NCBI RefSeq assembly: GCF_000421825.1
Contig: NZ_ATXT01000011.1
Location: forward strand, 434,001-498,000
Source: Humibacter albus DSM 18994
Lineage (GTDB): Bacteria; Actinomycetota; Actinomycetes; Actinomycetales; Microbacteriaceae
Length of the DNA: 64,000 nucleotides
Reading direction: 5' to 3'
Position numbers and translations under genes: made by a program. How positions within the stretch are numbered: the first letter of the stretch is position 1; each line of letters opens with the position of its first letter. The notes below the pieces were generated by a model. It was not told the origin of the DNA. It was given only the letters and a program-made list of their open reading frames with translations, and made no database searches. Shown here one piece after another: positions 37,324 to 46,733 of the stretch.

Positions 37324-38772
37324 TCACTCGACCGCGAGCGCCGCTACCGGGGAGACGACACCCGCGCGGCGTGTCGCCACAATGCTCGAGACGGCGGTGA
37401 GCAGGATGCCCGCGCCCACCACGACCCCAATCACCGGCCACGGCACCGACGGAGCGACCACCCCGTGCGCCATCGACCCCAGCAGGGACTGTGCCGCGGC
37501 CCAGCCGTACACGGTCCCGAGCATCAAGCCGAAGACGATGGCGCCCGCGGTGAGCTGGGCGCCCTCGATCAGGATCATCGCCCGGAGCCGGCCTCGGCTG
37601 AATCCGAGAGCCCGGAGCAGGCCGAGCTCCCTGGTGCGCTGCAGCATGCCCACCGTCAGCGTGTTCACGAGGCCGATCGCCGCGCTCAGCGCCGCGAAGC
37701 CGACCAGGGCGGAGAACACGCCGATCGTCACGGCGATCGTGTCGCCGAGGGCGGCGCGCCAGGTCGCCTCTTCGGCGAGCTTCGCCATCACGACGTCGCT
37801 GTAGGTGCTCAGCGCCACGGCAAAGGTGGTCACCAGTGTCACGCCGATCACGACCGCCATCGTGGCGCGGGTGCTCCTCTCCGGATGACGCGCCGTGGTG
37901 GCGACCGCGATGCGGGCAGCCGGGGAACGTCCGAACGCGTGACCGACGAGACGCAGGAGACCCGGCATGATGCGGCGGGCACCGACGAGCACTCCCGAGA
38001 ACGAGAGCACACCGCCGACGAACGAGATCAGCAGCCCGACCGGCATCCGCGTCCCGACCAGCACGCCGATGGCCAGCAGCCCGGCTCCTGAGACTACGAG
38101 TACGACCGCCGACACCGAACGCGAGCGGGCTCGCGCCACTTCCGGTCCCGGTGCCGCTGCCGCTGCGGTCGCTTCCAGCGGAGAGACCGCAGTGACGCCA
38201 CGGCTGCCGGCCCATGCCGCGGCCCAGGTGGTGAGCGCGACGATCGCGGCCGGCGCGAGCAGCACGGGAGACAGCAGATCGAAGTGTGCCTGCGGCAACC
38301 ACGACTGCGACAGGCCGATCGCCACCGTCACGGATGCCGCGCCCACACCGAGAACGAGCCCGGCCGCGGCACCGACGGCACCGATCAGCAGGCCTTCGCG
38401 CGCCAGGGACCGGCGCACGGTCGACGCCTCGGCGCCCACCACGCGCAGGAGCGCGATGGCCCGCCGGCGTCCGGCGACGACAGTGGCGAAGGTGTTCGCC
38501 GTGACCACCGACGCGACGTACACCGCCAGCAGCAGGAACACCGCCGAGACGGTCGCGAGCGCGATGCCGATCGTCCCGCCTCCCGCGCCCGCGGCATCCG
38601 TCGCCGTCGTGATGATCGACGTGGCCTCGACGAGCACCGTGCCGAACAGCGCACTCACCGCCGCGACGAGAACGGTGGCGACATTGTCGCGCACCGCGCT
38701 CCCCGTCCGCAGGCGGATGCGGCGCTCCTTCGCCCGCGTTGCCGGCCGTCTCAGCGCCGCTGACGCGCTCAT
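37324..38772 (-). CDS. FtsX-like permease of an ABC exporter
   Basis: A 482-residue permease made of two FtsX domains with about eight helices. The large extracellular MacB-like domain present in longer relatives (about 800 residues) is absent. Conserved segments include RRRAIALLRVVGAEASTVRR and TRELGLLRALGFSRGRLRAM, the cytosolic coupling helices. Its GTG or ATG at 38772 overlaps the ATPase stop by 4 bp. With the ATPase it forms a type VII exporter, a kind often tied to antimicrobial peptide resistance or lipid handling. Confidence 0.88.
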   Translation of the reverse strand: MSASAALRRPATRAKERRIRLRTGSAVRDNVATVLVAAVSALFGTVLVEATSIITTATDAAGAGGGTIGIALATVSAVFLLLAVYVASVVTANTFATVVAGRRRAIALLRVVGAEASTVRRSLAREGLLIGAVGAAAGLVLGVGAASVTVAIGLSQSWLPQAHFDLLSPVLLAPAAIVALTTWAAAWAGSRGVTAVSPLEATAAAAAPGPEVARARSRSVSAVVLVVSGAGLLAIGVLVGTRMPVGLLISFVGGVLSFSGVLVGARRIMPGLLRLVGHAFGRSPAARIAVATTARHPERSTRATMAVVIGVTLVTTFAVALSTYSDVVMAKLAEEATWRAALGDTIAVTIGVFSALVGFAALSAAIGLVNTLTVGMLQRTRELGLLRALGFSRGRLRAMILIEGAQLTAGAIVFGLMLGTVYGWAAAQSLLGSMAHGVVAPSVPWPVIGVVVGAGILLTAVSSIVATRRAGVVSPVAALAVE

Positions 38773-39530
38773 CGCGCCACCTCGACGGAAAGCATGAGGT
38801 CGGAGACATCGCCGGCCGGCAGCGGCCCACCGTCGTGCGCGATCCGTCCGTCCGACAGCATGATGATCCGGTCGGCATGACTCGCGGCGACCGGATCATG
38901 CGTGACCATCGCGATGCTCTGCCCGTGCGCACGGGAGGACTCCCCCAACAGCGCGAGCACCTCACGACCGGTGCGCGTATCGAGATTGCCCGTGGGCTCG
39001 TCGGCGAAGATCACGTCGGGGCGGGTCGCCAGCGCGCGGGCGATCGCAACCCGCTGCTGCTGACCACCGGAGAGCTCGTGCGGTCGATGCCCCGCGCGCG
39101 CCGCAAGGCCGAGCGAGTCGATCAGCCGGTCGATCCACTGCAGATCGTCCCGCGAGGGACGTCTGCCGTCGAGCTCGAACGGCAGCAGGATGTTCGCCCG
39201 CACATCGAGCACCGGCACCAGATTGAAGGACTGGAACACGAATCCCGCTCCCCGCCGGCGCGCACGCGTCAGCTCACGGTCGCCCAGTGCGGTGAGCTCG
39301 CTGTCCCCCAGCCAGGCCCGCCCGCTCGTGGGCGTGTCGAGCCCGGCCATGACATGCATGAGCGTCGACTTGCCCGAGCCGCTCGCACCGATGACCGCGG
39401 TGAACTCGCCCCGGCGCATGCCGACCGACACGTCGTCCAGTGCGGTCACGGCGCCGTCGCCCCTGCCGTAGGTCTTCGTGAGACCCGTGACGCGCGCCGC
39501 CAGGCCGAGGTCGGAGGGATTGATCTTCAT
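38769..39530 (-). CDS. ABC exporter ATPase, LolD/MacB type
   Basis: A 253-residue ATPase with Walker A GASGSGKST, FQSFNLVPVLDVRANI after the Q loop, signature ELSGGQQQRVAIARALA, and Walker B FADEPTGNLD, the MacB/LolD hallmark. The ATG at 39530 is preferred; a GTG nine bases upstream is possible. It is 90 bp after the response regulator, an arrangement typical of two-component controlled exporters. Confidence 0.92.
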   Translation of the reverse strand: MKINPSDLGLAARVTGLTKTYGRGDGAVTALDDVSVGMRRGEFTAVIGASGSGKSTLMHVMAGLDTPTSGRAWLGDSELTALGDRELTRARRRGAGFVFQSFNLVPVLDVRANILLPFELDGRRPSRDDLQWIDRLIDSLGLAARAGHRPHELSGGQQQRVAIARALATRPDVIFADEPTGNLDTRTGREVLALLGESSRAHGQSIAMVTHDPVAASHADRIIMLSDGRIAHDGGPLPAGDVSDLMLSVEVAR

Positions 39531-39620
39531 GCGTTCCACGCTATGGAGGTGACAACGTCGCTCGCATCGGCCGTGCGAGGCATCCGGGTGCGACGCGAGG
39601 ATGATTCCGGCTTCCCGCGC

Positions 39621-40307
39621 TCAGCCCCCGGTGCCGTTGCCCCCGGTGCCGTTGCTCACCAGGCCGTTCTCGTACGCGTACGCGACGAGCTGCACCCGGT
39701 CGCGCAGGCCGAGTTTGGTCAGTACCCGGGAGATGTGCGTCTTCACCGTCGCCTCGGAGAGGTACTCGTGCTCGGCGATCTCGGAGTTGCTCAGAGCCCG
39801 GGCCGCCAGATCGAAGATCTCGCGCTCGCGGGAGGTCAGCGTCTGCAGCTCGGCGGGTGATCGCCTCTGCGATCGCGAGGAGAACTGCTCGAGCAGGCGC
39901 CGGGTGGCGCTCGCCGAGATCACCGCGTTGCCGGCGTGCACCGTGCGGATGGCAGCGAGAAGGAACTCGGGATCGGCATCCTTCAGCACGAACCCGCTGG
40001 CGCCGGCCTGGATCGCACGCGCCGCGCCCTCGTCGACGTCGAACGTGGTCAGCACGAGAACCCGTGGCGTCGATGCGGTGTCGCCGGCCACGATGCGTGC
40101 GGTCGCCGCGACACCGTCGAGTTCGGGCATCCGCACATCCATGAGCATGACGTCGGGCCGCTCCCGGGCCGCGAGATCCACGGCTTCGAGTCCGTTGGAT
40201 GCCTCCCCCGCGAACTCGAGATCGGCCTGCGACTGGATCAGCATGCGCACGCCTGCCCGGAACAACGCCTGATCGTCGACGAGCGCCACCCGGATCCGTT
40301 CGGTCAT
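39621..40307 (-). CDS. NarL/LuxR-family response regulator
   Basis: A 228-residue regulator. Receiver: VDDQ acidic residues, phospho-acceptor Asp57 in VMLMDVRMPELDG, Lys in FVLKDADP. DNA-binding domain: LTSREREIFDLAARALSNSEIA with TVKTHISRVLTKLGLRDRVQ. The last residues, NGTGGNGTGG, come from a small in-frame duplication. Start ATG 40307 overlaps the kinase stop by 4 bp. It probably controls the exporter encoded downstream. Confidence 0.94.
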   Translation of the reverse strand: MTERIRVALVDDQALFRAGVRMLIQSQADLEFAGEASNGLEAVDLAARERPDVMLMDVRMPELDGVAATARIVAGDTASTPRVLVLTTFDVDEGAARAIQAGASGFVLKDADPEFLLAAIRTVHAGNAVISASATRRLLEQFSSRSQRRSPAELQTLTSREREIFDLAARALSNSEIAEHEYLSEATVKTHISRVLTKLGLRDRVQLVAYAYENGLVSNGTGGNGTGG

Positions 40308-41530
40308 CGCTGTCCTTCCTCCTCGGCGGCCGGAACCACCATCGCCACCTCGAACATCGCGTGGCCCATCATGCCCGCCGTCAGCGTGCCGCCCGCGAGC
40401 GCGGCGCGTTCCCGCATTCCCGGGAGCCCGTGGCCGGCCTGCAGTGCGGGGGCGATCGCCACCGACGACCCGCTCCCCGCAGATGCGGCGGGCGCGAGCG
40501 GACTCGGAGTCGGCCGCACCGGGTTGCGGACACGCAGGTGCAAGGCGTCGGTCTCCCAGCGCCACTCGACCGCGACGGAACCCGCTGGATCGCCGTGACG
40601 CAGCGCGTTCGTCAGCGATTCCTGCAGAACGCGGTAGACCGCGATCTCGCTCACCTGCAGCAGCGGAACGGGCGCGCCCGACGTCGTCTCGGTGATGCGC
40701 AGACCGGCAGCCCGCATGCCGTCGAGGAGCTCCGGCAGCTGGGAGAACGACGGCTGCGGTCCGTCGGGCACCTCGTGGCGCAGCTGGGTGAGCAGCTGTC
40801 TCACCTCCGCCAAGGCCGAACGCGCGGTCGTCGAGATGGTGCTCAGCGCCACGCTCTGCACCTGGGGGTCGGTCTGCCCGGCATAACGAGCTCCGTCGGC
40901 CTGCGCGATCACGACCGCCAAGGAGTGCGCGACGACATCGTGCATGTCGCGGGCGATGCGCGTGCGTTCCTGTTCGACAACCGATTCATAGGCGGCGCGC
41001 TGTGCTGCGACGGCAGCCTCGATCTTCGCCTCTCGAGCCTGGCGCACGATCCGCGTCAGGAGCCCCAGCGTCCAGCTCAGCGCGAACAGTGTGACGAGGC
41101 CGATCGCGATGGCCACGAACGAGACGAGGTTGCGGGCGTCGGCGTAGACCGGATTGAAGTAGCTCGTCGCCGATGCGAACGTGAGGTAGTAGGCGCCGAT
41201 CACACCGCCCACCACGGCGGAGGCGAGACCGAGCCAGTGCTCGGCCCGCCGCCCGTAGAGGGCCGTCGAATAGGCGACGACGAACACGGCGATGTTGCCG
41301 CCGTTGACCTCGACGAGCGCGGCGATCTGCGTCAGAGCCGCCACCCAGACACCGATCAGCGACAGCGTCGGCGACAACCGACGAACGGCCAGCGCGGCGC
41401 AGAACAGCACGACGACGACAGGGCCCATGACCGGGCGCGTGGCCGCCGCGCTCCAGACGGAGATCAGCAGCAGCACACCCGCGACGATGAGGTCGAAGAC
41501 GAGCTGTGCTCTGCCGAGGGATCGGATCAC
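40304..41530 (-). CDS. Sensor histidine kinase, HisKA_3 family
   Basis: A 408-residue kinase with five N-terminal helices, a coiled helix with IVRQAREAKIEAAVAAQRAA, the phospho-His in IARDMHDVVAHSLAVVIAQ, and an HATPase ending GHGLPGMRERAALAGGTLTA. A Pro/Ala/Ser-rich insertion lies inside the ATPase domain (PTPSPLAPAASAGSGS). It starts the operon HK-RR-ATPase-FtsX. The lack of an extracellular sensor fits intramembrane sensing. Confidence 0.93.
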   Translation of the reverse strand: MIRSLGRAQLVFDLIVAGVLLLISVWSAAATRPVMGPVVVVLFCAALAVRRLSPTLSLIGVWVAALTQIAALVEVNGGNIAVFVVAYSTALYGRRAEHWLGLASAVVGGVIGAYYLTFASATSYFNPVYADARNLVSFVAIAIGLVTLFALSWTLGLLTRIVRQAREAKIEAAVAAQRAAYESVVEQERTRIARDMHDVVAHSLAVVIAQADGARYAGQTDPQVQSVALSTISTTARSALAEVRQLLTQLRHEVPDGPQPSFSQLPELLDGMRAAGLRITETTSGAPVPLLQVSEIAVYRVLQESLTNALRHGDPAGSVAVEWRWETDALHLRVRNPVRPTPSPLAPAASAGSGSSVAIAPALQAGHGLPGMRERAALAGGTLTAGMMGHAMFEVAMVVPAAEEEGQR

Positions 41531-41702
41531 CCCACAACGTTACGCGGACGCCGGCGCGGACCGCCGCTTCGCGAGGAGAGATCATCCCCGCGATGGAGGC
41601 AGAAGCGCCTAGAGGCGGACGTCGCCGAACGCGGCGCCATCGCAGTCCAAGCCGTCGCTAGCGCCGCGGATCGCTCGGCCAGAGCCGTCACAACTCATAC
41701 CG

Positions 41703-42620
41703 TCAGAACCCGAGCCGGCCGAGCTGCTTCGGATCGCGCTGCCACTCCTTGGCCACCTTCACGCGCAAAGACAGGAACACCTTGCCTCCGACGAGCGGTT
41801 CGATCTGCTCGCGCGCCGTCTGCCCGATCGCACGCAGCCGCGCGCCGCCCTTGCCGATGACGATCGCCTTCTGGCTGTCGCGTTCGACGATCAGGTTGGC
41901 GTAGATCTCGGTGAGCGGCTTGTCGTCCCGCTCGAGGATGTCGTCGACGGTCACGGCCAACGAGTGCGGCAACTCGTCCCGCACATCCTCCAGCACCGCT
42001 TCGCGGATGTACTCGGCGATGCGGTCGGTGAGTTCCTCGTCGGTGACAGTGTCGTCCGGGTAGAGCTGCGGCGACAGCGGCAGCAGCCGGATCAGTTCGG
42101 TCACGAGCACGTCCAGCTGCTCGTTCCTGGTCGCGGAGAGCGGGATGATCGTGTCCCACTCCCGCAGGGCGGAGACGGCCATCAGCTGGTCGGCGATGGC
42201 CTGCTTCGACGCGGTGTCCGTCTTCGTGACGATGGCCACCTTCTTCGCGCCAGGGTATTCATCGAGCCGCTCGTTGATGAAGCGGTCGCCCGGCCCGATC
42301 TTCTCGTCGGCGGGCACGCAGAACCCGATCACGTCGACGTCGGCGAGCGTGGCCTGCACCAACGAGTTCAGCCGTTCGCCGAGCAGCGTGCGCGGACGAT
42401 GGATGCCCGGGGTGTCGACCACGATCAACTGGCCGTCCGACCGGTTCACGATGCCCCGAATCGCTCGGCGAGTCGTCTGCGGTTTCGAGCTCGTGATCGC
42501 CACCTTCTCGCCCACCAGCGCGTTCATCAACGTCGACTTGCCGACGTTGGGTCGTCCGACGAACGAGACGAAGCCGGCACGGAACGCTCCGTCGGTCTCC
42601 GAGTCCGCGTTCTGGCTCAT
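41703..42620 (-). CDS. era: GTPase Era
   Basis: A 305-residue ribosome-assembly GTPase that binds the 3-prime end of 16S rRNA. G1 is GRPNVGKST, G3 DTPGIHRP, G4 TKTD, and the C-terminal KH domain includes VIGKGGARLRAIGQTAREQIE. Its ATG overlaps the CorC-like stop by 4 bp. It closes the hrcA-to-era series; a two-component cassette follows. Confidence 0.96.
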   Translation of the reverse strand: MSQNADSETDGAFRAGFVSFVGRPNVGKSTLMNALVGEKVAITSSKPQTTRRAIRGIVNRSDGQLIVVDTPGIHRPRTLLGERLNSLVQATLADVDVIGFCVPADEKIGPGDRFINERLDEYPGAKKVAIVTKTDTASKQAIADQLMAVSALREWDTIIPLSATRNEQLDVLVTELIRLLPLSPQLYPDDTVTDEELTDRIAEYIREAVLEDVRDELPHSLAVTVDDILERDDKPLTEIYANLIVERDSQKAIVIGKGGARLRAIGQTAREQIEPLVGGKVFLSLRVKVAKEWQRDPKQLGRLGF

Positions 42621-43939
42621 GCTTGATGTCCTCTCTCCTGCCGGCGCGTGTCCGCGTCCTCCCGCTCGGTCGCCTGGGCGTGCGCAGGCTCGTCCCCGCG
42701 CCGTGCGAGCACGGTGCTGATGCGACGCGACCGGCCCTCGGAGCGATCGGCGGTGAGCACCAGGCCGTGTATGCTCGCCTGCGATCCACGCACCGGCAGC
42801 CGCCCGAGCGCCTTCGCGAACAGGCCGCCCACCGAGTCCACGTCGTCGTCATCGAGCTCGAGGCCGAACAGGTCGCCGAGCTCGTCCACCGGCAGCCGCA
42901 CGCTGACGCGAAAGGACTCGGAGCCGAGCGCCTCCACGAGGGGCGCGTCGTGGTCGTACTCGTCGGAGATGTCACCGACGAGTTCTTCGATCAGGTCCTC
43001 CAGCGTGACCAGTCCGGCGATGCCGCCGTATTCGTCGACGACCATGGCCAGATGGTTCGACTCCAGCTGCATCTGCCGCAGCAGCGCGTCGACCTTCTTC
43101 GATTCGGGAACGAACAGCGCGGGCCGCGCCAACGGGGCGACCGGGGTGGTGTCGACGTCGCGAGGCCGCTCGAACGCATCCTTCGCCACGTCGCGCAGGT
43201 ACAGGATGCCCGCCACCTCGTCCACGTCATCGCCCACCACCGGCGCGCGCGAGATCCCCTTGGAGAGGAACAGGCTCATCGCGCCGGCCACGGTGGCGTC
43301 GTCGTCGATGGTCACCATGTCGGTGCGCGGAATCATCACCTCGCGCACGAACGTCTCGTTGAACTCGAAGATCGAATGGATGAGCTCGCGATCGTCCTCC
43401 TCGAGCACGTCGAGCTCGGTCGCCTCATCGACGATGCTGAGCAGCTGCTCCTCGTTCGTGACCGCAGCCGATCGCGCCCGCGACGGCGTCACCCTGTTGC
43501 CGACTTCCACGAGTGCGCGGGCTATCGGACCGATGAGCATCCGGATGCCGTGCACCATTCCCGCCGTCGCCGCGAGCAGGCCCTTCTCGTGCGCCCGGCC
43601 GACGCTGCGCGGGCTGGTTCCCACGAGCACGAACGACGCGCCCGTCATGATCGCGGCGGAGACGATCAGCGTGACCCACCACGGCCACATCAGGCTCGCG
43701 AACGCGAGCGTGACCAGTACCGCAGCCGTCATCTCCGCGATGATGCGCGCGAAGCTCACCGCATTCAGGTGCGCACCGGGATCGGCTGCGATGGCCTCCA
43801 GCGATCTGCGAAAACGGGATGTCTGCGCCAGCTCCGCGATGTCCGCCCGCGATTGCACCGAGATCGCCGCGTCGACCGCCGCCATCAGGCCGCCGAACGC
43901 CACGAGCAGCACCGCGAAGACGAAGAACAGCGCGATCAT
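42617..43939 (-). CDS. HlyC/CorC-family membrane protein with CBS pair
   Basis: A 440-residue protein: an N-terminal DUF21/CNNM transmembrane domain (four helices within residues 1-140), two CBS domains (MIPRTDMVTIDDDATVAGAM and ESNHLAMVVDEYGGIAGLVT), and a C-terminal CorC-HlyC domain (SFRVSVRLPVDELGDLFG). Relatives are linked to Mg2+/Co2+ efflux. I use ATG 43939, ten bases after the ybeY stop. The C-terminal tail is charged and specific to this protein. Confidence 0.92.
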   Translation of the reverse strand: MIALFFVFAVLLVAFGGLMAAVDAAISVQSRADIAELAQTSRFRRSLEAIAADPGAHLNAVSFARIIAEMTAAVLVTLAFASLMWPWWVTLIVSAAIMTGASFVLVGTSPRSVGRAHEKGLLAATAGMVHGIRMLIGPIARALVEVGNRVTPSRARSAAVTNEEQLLSIVDEATELDVLEEDDRELIHSIFEFNETFVREVMIPRTDMVTIDDDATVAGAMSLFLSKGISRAPVVGDDVDEVAGILYLRDVAKDAFERPRDVDTTPVAPLARPALFVPESKKVDALLRQMQLESNHLAMVVDEYGGIAGLVTLEDLIEELVGDISDEYDHDAPLVEALGSESFRVSVRLPVDELGDLFGLELDDDDVDSVGGLFAKALGRLPVRGSQASIHGLVLTADRSEGRSRRISTVLARRGDEPAHAQATEREDADTRRQERGHQA

Positions 43940-43949
43940 GTCGAGCCGC

Positions 43950-44411
43950 CTATCGTCGGCGTTCCGACACCGCGAATCCCACCAGGATGTCGCGCTGGAC
44001 CGCGAACATCTCGCGCTCTTCGTCGGGCTCCGCGTGGTCGAATCCGAGCAGGTGCAGGATCCCATGCGCCGTGAGCAGCGTGAGCTCGTCCATCAGCGTG
44101 TGCCCCGCGCTCTCCGCCTGCGCTCCCGCGACCTGCGGGCAGAGCACCACGTCGCCGAGCAGTCCCGCCGGTGTCGGGTCGTCTTCCGTTCCTGGTCGCA
44201 GCTCGTCCATCGGAAAGCTCAGAACATCCGTCGGTCCCGGCTCGTCCATCCACTGCACGTGCAGCTGTTCCATCGCGGCCTCGTCGACGAGCAGGATGGC
44301 CAGCTCCGCCTCCGTCGAGACGTGCATCGTGTCGAGGGCGAAGGCGGCAAGGCGCTGCAATGCAGCCTCGTCGACCTCGACGGCCGACTCGTTGTTGACT
44401 TCGATGCTCAC
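43950..44411 (-). CDS. ybeY: Endoribonuclease YbeY (16S rRNA maturation)
   Basis: A 153-residue metalloendoribonuclease. The zinc motif is [11 protein letters not shown] (His116, His120, His126), preceded by DVLSFPMDE and LGDVVLCP strands. It acts in 16S 3-prime end maturation and ribosome quality control. It sits between phoH and the CorC-like gene, the conserved order. Confidence 0.95.
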   Translation of the reverse strand: MSIEVNNESAVEVDEAALQRLAAFALDTMHVSTEAELAILLVDEAAMEQLHVQWMDEPGPTDVLSFPMDELRPGTEDDPTPAGLLGDVVLCPQVAGAQAESAGHTLMDELTLLTAHGILHLLGFDHAEPDEEREMFAVQRDILVGFAVSERRR

Positions 44412-44489
44412 GGTGTCCTCTTGATCGTGGGTCGGATGTGCTCGAGAAGGGACCGGCTCCGCGCTGATCGACGGGCGGTCGACCTCGCC

Positions 44490-45587
44490 TCAGTGCCGCT
44501 TCGGCAGATGGTCGCGCGGCATTCCACTGCGGCGCTCGGCGCGGTTGGCGAACTCTCTGGCCTGGTCGCGCTCGAACCGGTCGGCCTGGCGGCGCGCGTC
44601 GTACTCGGTGTAGGCATCCACGATCCGTCCGACCAGGCTGTGCCGCACCACGTCGTCGCTGGTCAGCCGTGCGAAGTGGATGTCATCGATGCCGTCGAGC
44701 ACGCGGGTCACGAGCCGCAGACCGCTCGCCGACGACGGCAGGTCGATCTGCGTGATGTCGCCGGTGACGACCATCTTCGAACCGAATCCGAGGCGAGTGA
44801 GGAACATCTTCATCTGCTCCGGCGTCGTGTTCTGCGCTTCGTCGAGCACGACGAACGAGTCGTTCAGCGTGCGGCCGCGCATATATGCCAGCGGCGCCAC
44901 CTCGATCGTGCCGCTCGCGAGGAGCTTCGGCACGAGTTCGGGATCCATCATCTCGTTCAACGCGTCGTAGAGCGGCCGCAGGTACGGGTCGATCTTGTCG
45001 GTGAGCGTGCCGGGCAGGAAGCCGAGCCGTTCCCCCGCCTCGATCGCCGGGCGCGACAGGATGATGCGGGTCACCTCTTTGCGCTGCAGCGCCTGCACTG
45101 CTTTCGCCATGGCCAGATAGGTCTTGCCCGTACCGGCGGGACCGATGCCGAACACGATGGTGTTCTCGTCGATCGCGTCGACGTACTCCTTCTGTCCCTG
45201 CGTCTTCGGGCGGATGCTCTTGCCTCGAGAGGTGAGGATCACCTGTCCGAGCACATCGGACGGACTTGATCCGCCGCGAATGATGCGAGCCGAGCTCTCC
45301 ACCTCGACCGGAGTGAGATCGCGGCCCTCGCGGACCATGACGAGCAACTCCTCGACAAGGCGGCGCGCGGCCTCGACCTGGTCGGCCTCGCCGGTGATCG
45401 AGATCTCGTTGCCGCGCACGTGCACGCTCACCGAGGGATACTGCCTCTCCAGACTGGTCAGCAGACGATCCTGCGCTCCGAGCAGTCGCACCATCGCCAC
45501 ACCGTCGACGTGCAGTCGTGCTTCTGCGGGCGCCGCCGAGCCGGCGGCCGCGCCGGCCGTGGCCGACGCCTCATCACTTCGAGCCAA
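44490..45587 (-). CDS. PhoH family ATPase
   Basis: A 365-residue protein with a KH-like N-terminal domain (SVHVRGNEISITGEADQVEA) and a PhoH ATPase core: GIGPAGTGKTYLAMAKAV (Walker A), VLDEAQNTTPEQMKMFLTRLG (Walker B) and MVVTGDITQIDLP. PhoH proteins are putative RNA helicases. I place the start at TTG 45587, preceded by GGAAGGAAC, overlapping the HIT gene end by 14 bp; no ATG fits. Confidence 0.92.
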   Translation of the reverse strand: MARSDEASATAGAAAGSAAPAEARLHVDGVAMVRLLGAQDRLLTSLERQYPSVSVHVRGNEISITGEADQVEAARRLVEELLVMVREGRDLTPVEVESSARIIRGGSSPSDVLGQVILTSRGKSIRPKTQGQKEYVDAIDENTIVFGIGPAGTGKTYLAMAKAVQALQRKEVTRIILSRPAIEAGERLGFLPGTLTDKIDPYLRPLYDALNEMMDPELVPKLLASGTIEVAPLAYMRGRTLNDSFVVLDEAQNTTPEQMKMFLTRLGFGSKMVVTGDITQIDLPSSASGLRLVTRVLDGIDDIHFARLTSDDVVRHSLVGRIVDAYTEYDARRQADRFERDQAREFANRAERRSGMPRDHLPKRH

Positions 45588-45930
45588 GAGTTCCTTCCGT
45601 AAGACCTCCCGCGAGCACGTGGGCATGCGCGTGGAAGATCGTCTGACCGGCGGATTCGCCGTTGTTGAAGATGAGCCGGAATTCACCGTCTGACAGCTCG
45701 TCCGCGACCCGTTGGGCCACCGCGACCACGTGGGCGAGCAACTCAGGATCCGCGGCAGCGAGCTCGACCACGTTGCGATACTGCGCCGTCTTCGGCACGA
45801 CCACCACGTGCACCGGTGCCTGGGGCGCGATGTCATGGAACGCGATGACGCGCTCGTCCTCGTACACCATGTCGGCGGGGATCTCCCGTTCGATGATGCG
45901 CGTGAAGATGCTCGGCTCCGTCTGCGTCAT
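45574..45930 (-). CDS. HIT-family nucleotide hydrolase/transferase
   Basis: A 118-residue HIT protein with the triad FHAHAHVLAG (His100, His102, His104) and the adenosine-binding N terminus IFTRIIEREIPADMVYEDE. It hydrolyses purine phosphoramidates or AMP conjugates. ATG 45930 is chosen; ATG 45939 adds three residues. It lies between rsmE and phoH, as in many actinobacteria. Confidence 0.93.
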   Translation of the reverse strand: MTQTEPSIFTRIIEREIPADMVYEDERVIAFHDIAPQAPVHVVVVPKTAQYRNVVELAAADPELLAHVVAVAQRVADELSDGEFRLIFNNGESAGQTIFHAHAHVLAGGLTEGTLGSK

Positions 45931-45991
45931 GCGCTCCATTCTACGAACGACGCACCGTCGCCGCCCGAACCGGCGCCAGGACCGCCGGCTG

Positions 45992-46729
45992 TCACCAACG
46001 ACCCAAAGCGACGTTGAGCACGGCGATGGCCGCGGGTCCGGCACTCGAGGTGCGCAGCACCGACTGGCCGAGCCGCACAGGGAGCGCTCCGGCCCACTCC
46101 AGCCGCTGGGACTCCTCGGGCGAGATCCCGCCTTCCGGCCCCACGACCAGCGCGATGTCGCGGGCGTCGCCATCGTCGAAACGGATGTCGGTGAGCGGTC
46201 GGATCACGCCCGGCTCGAGCACGAGCATCCGGCTGTCGGCCGCCCGAGCGGCGAGGTCCGCGAGCCCGACGGGTTCGGCGACCACGGGCATCCACGCGCG
46301 CACGGACTGCTTCGTGGCCTCGCGCACGATCGACGCCCACCGCTGCACCCCCTTGCGCACCTTCTCGCCGTTCCAGCGCGAGATCGAACGGGATGCCTGC
46401 CACGGCACGATCTCGTCCGCTCCGAGCTCGACGGCCGCCTGCACGGCCAGCTCGTCACGGCCGCCCTTCGCCAGCGCCTGCACCAGAACGATGCGGGGCG
46501 ACGGCCGGGGAACGCGAGTGACGGCATCCGCACGCACGACGACGCGCGCCGGTTCGGCGGAGAGGATCTCTCCCGTCACCAACAGTCCGGCACCGTTGGA
46601 GACCGAGACCTGCTCGCCGACCCGACCGCGACTCACCGTCACGAGGTGACGCGCCTCGGCGCCCGACAACTCGACCTCGCCACCGGGCTCGGCGTCGCTC
46701 AGATCCTCGCGCAGGTAGAGATGCGCCAT
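45992..46729 (-). CDS. rsmE: 16S rRNA m3U1498 methyltransferase
   Basis: A 245-residue SPOUT-knot methyltransferase. N-terminal PUA-like domain MAHLYLREDL...LSGAEARHLVTV; SAM-binding knot ALVVGPEGGISPEE and LGQSVLRTSSAGPAAIAVLN. It methylates U1498 in the decoding region of 16S rRNA. It follows dnaJ by only 4 bp. Confidence 0.95.
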   Translation of the reverse strand: MAHLYLREDLSDAEPGGEVELSGAEARHLVTVSRGRVGEQVSVSNGAGLLVTGEILSAEPARVVVRADAVTRVPRPSPRIVLVQALAKGGRDELAVQAAVELGADEIVPWQASRSISRWNGEKVRKGVQRWASIVREATKQSVRAWMPVVAEPVGLADLAARAADSRMLVLEPGVIRPLTDIRFDDGDARDIALVVGPEGGISPEESQRLEWAGALPVRLGQSVLRTSSAGPAAIAVLNVALGRW

Positions 46730-46733
46730 GACC

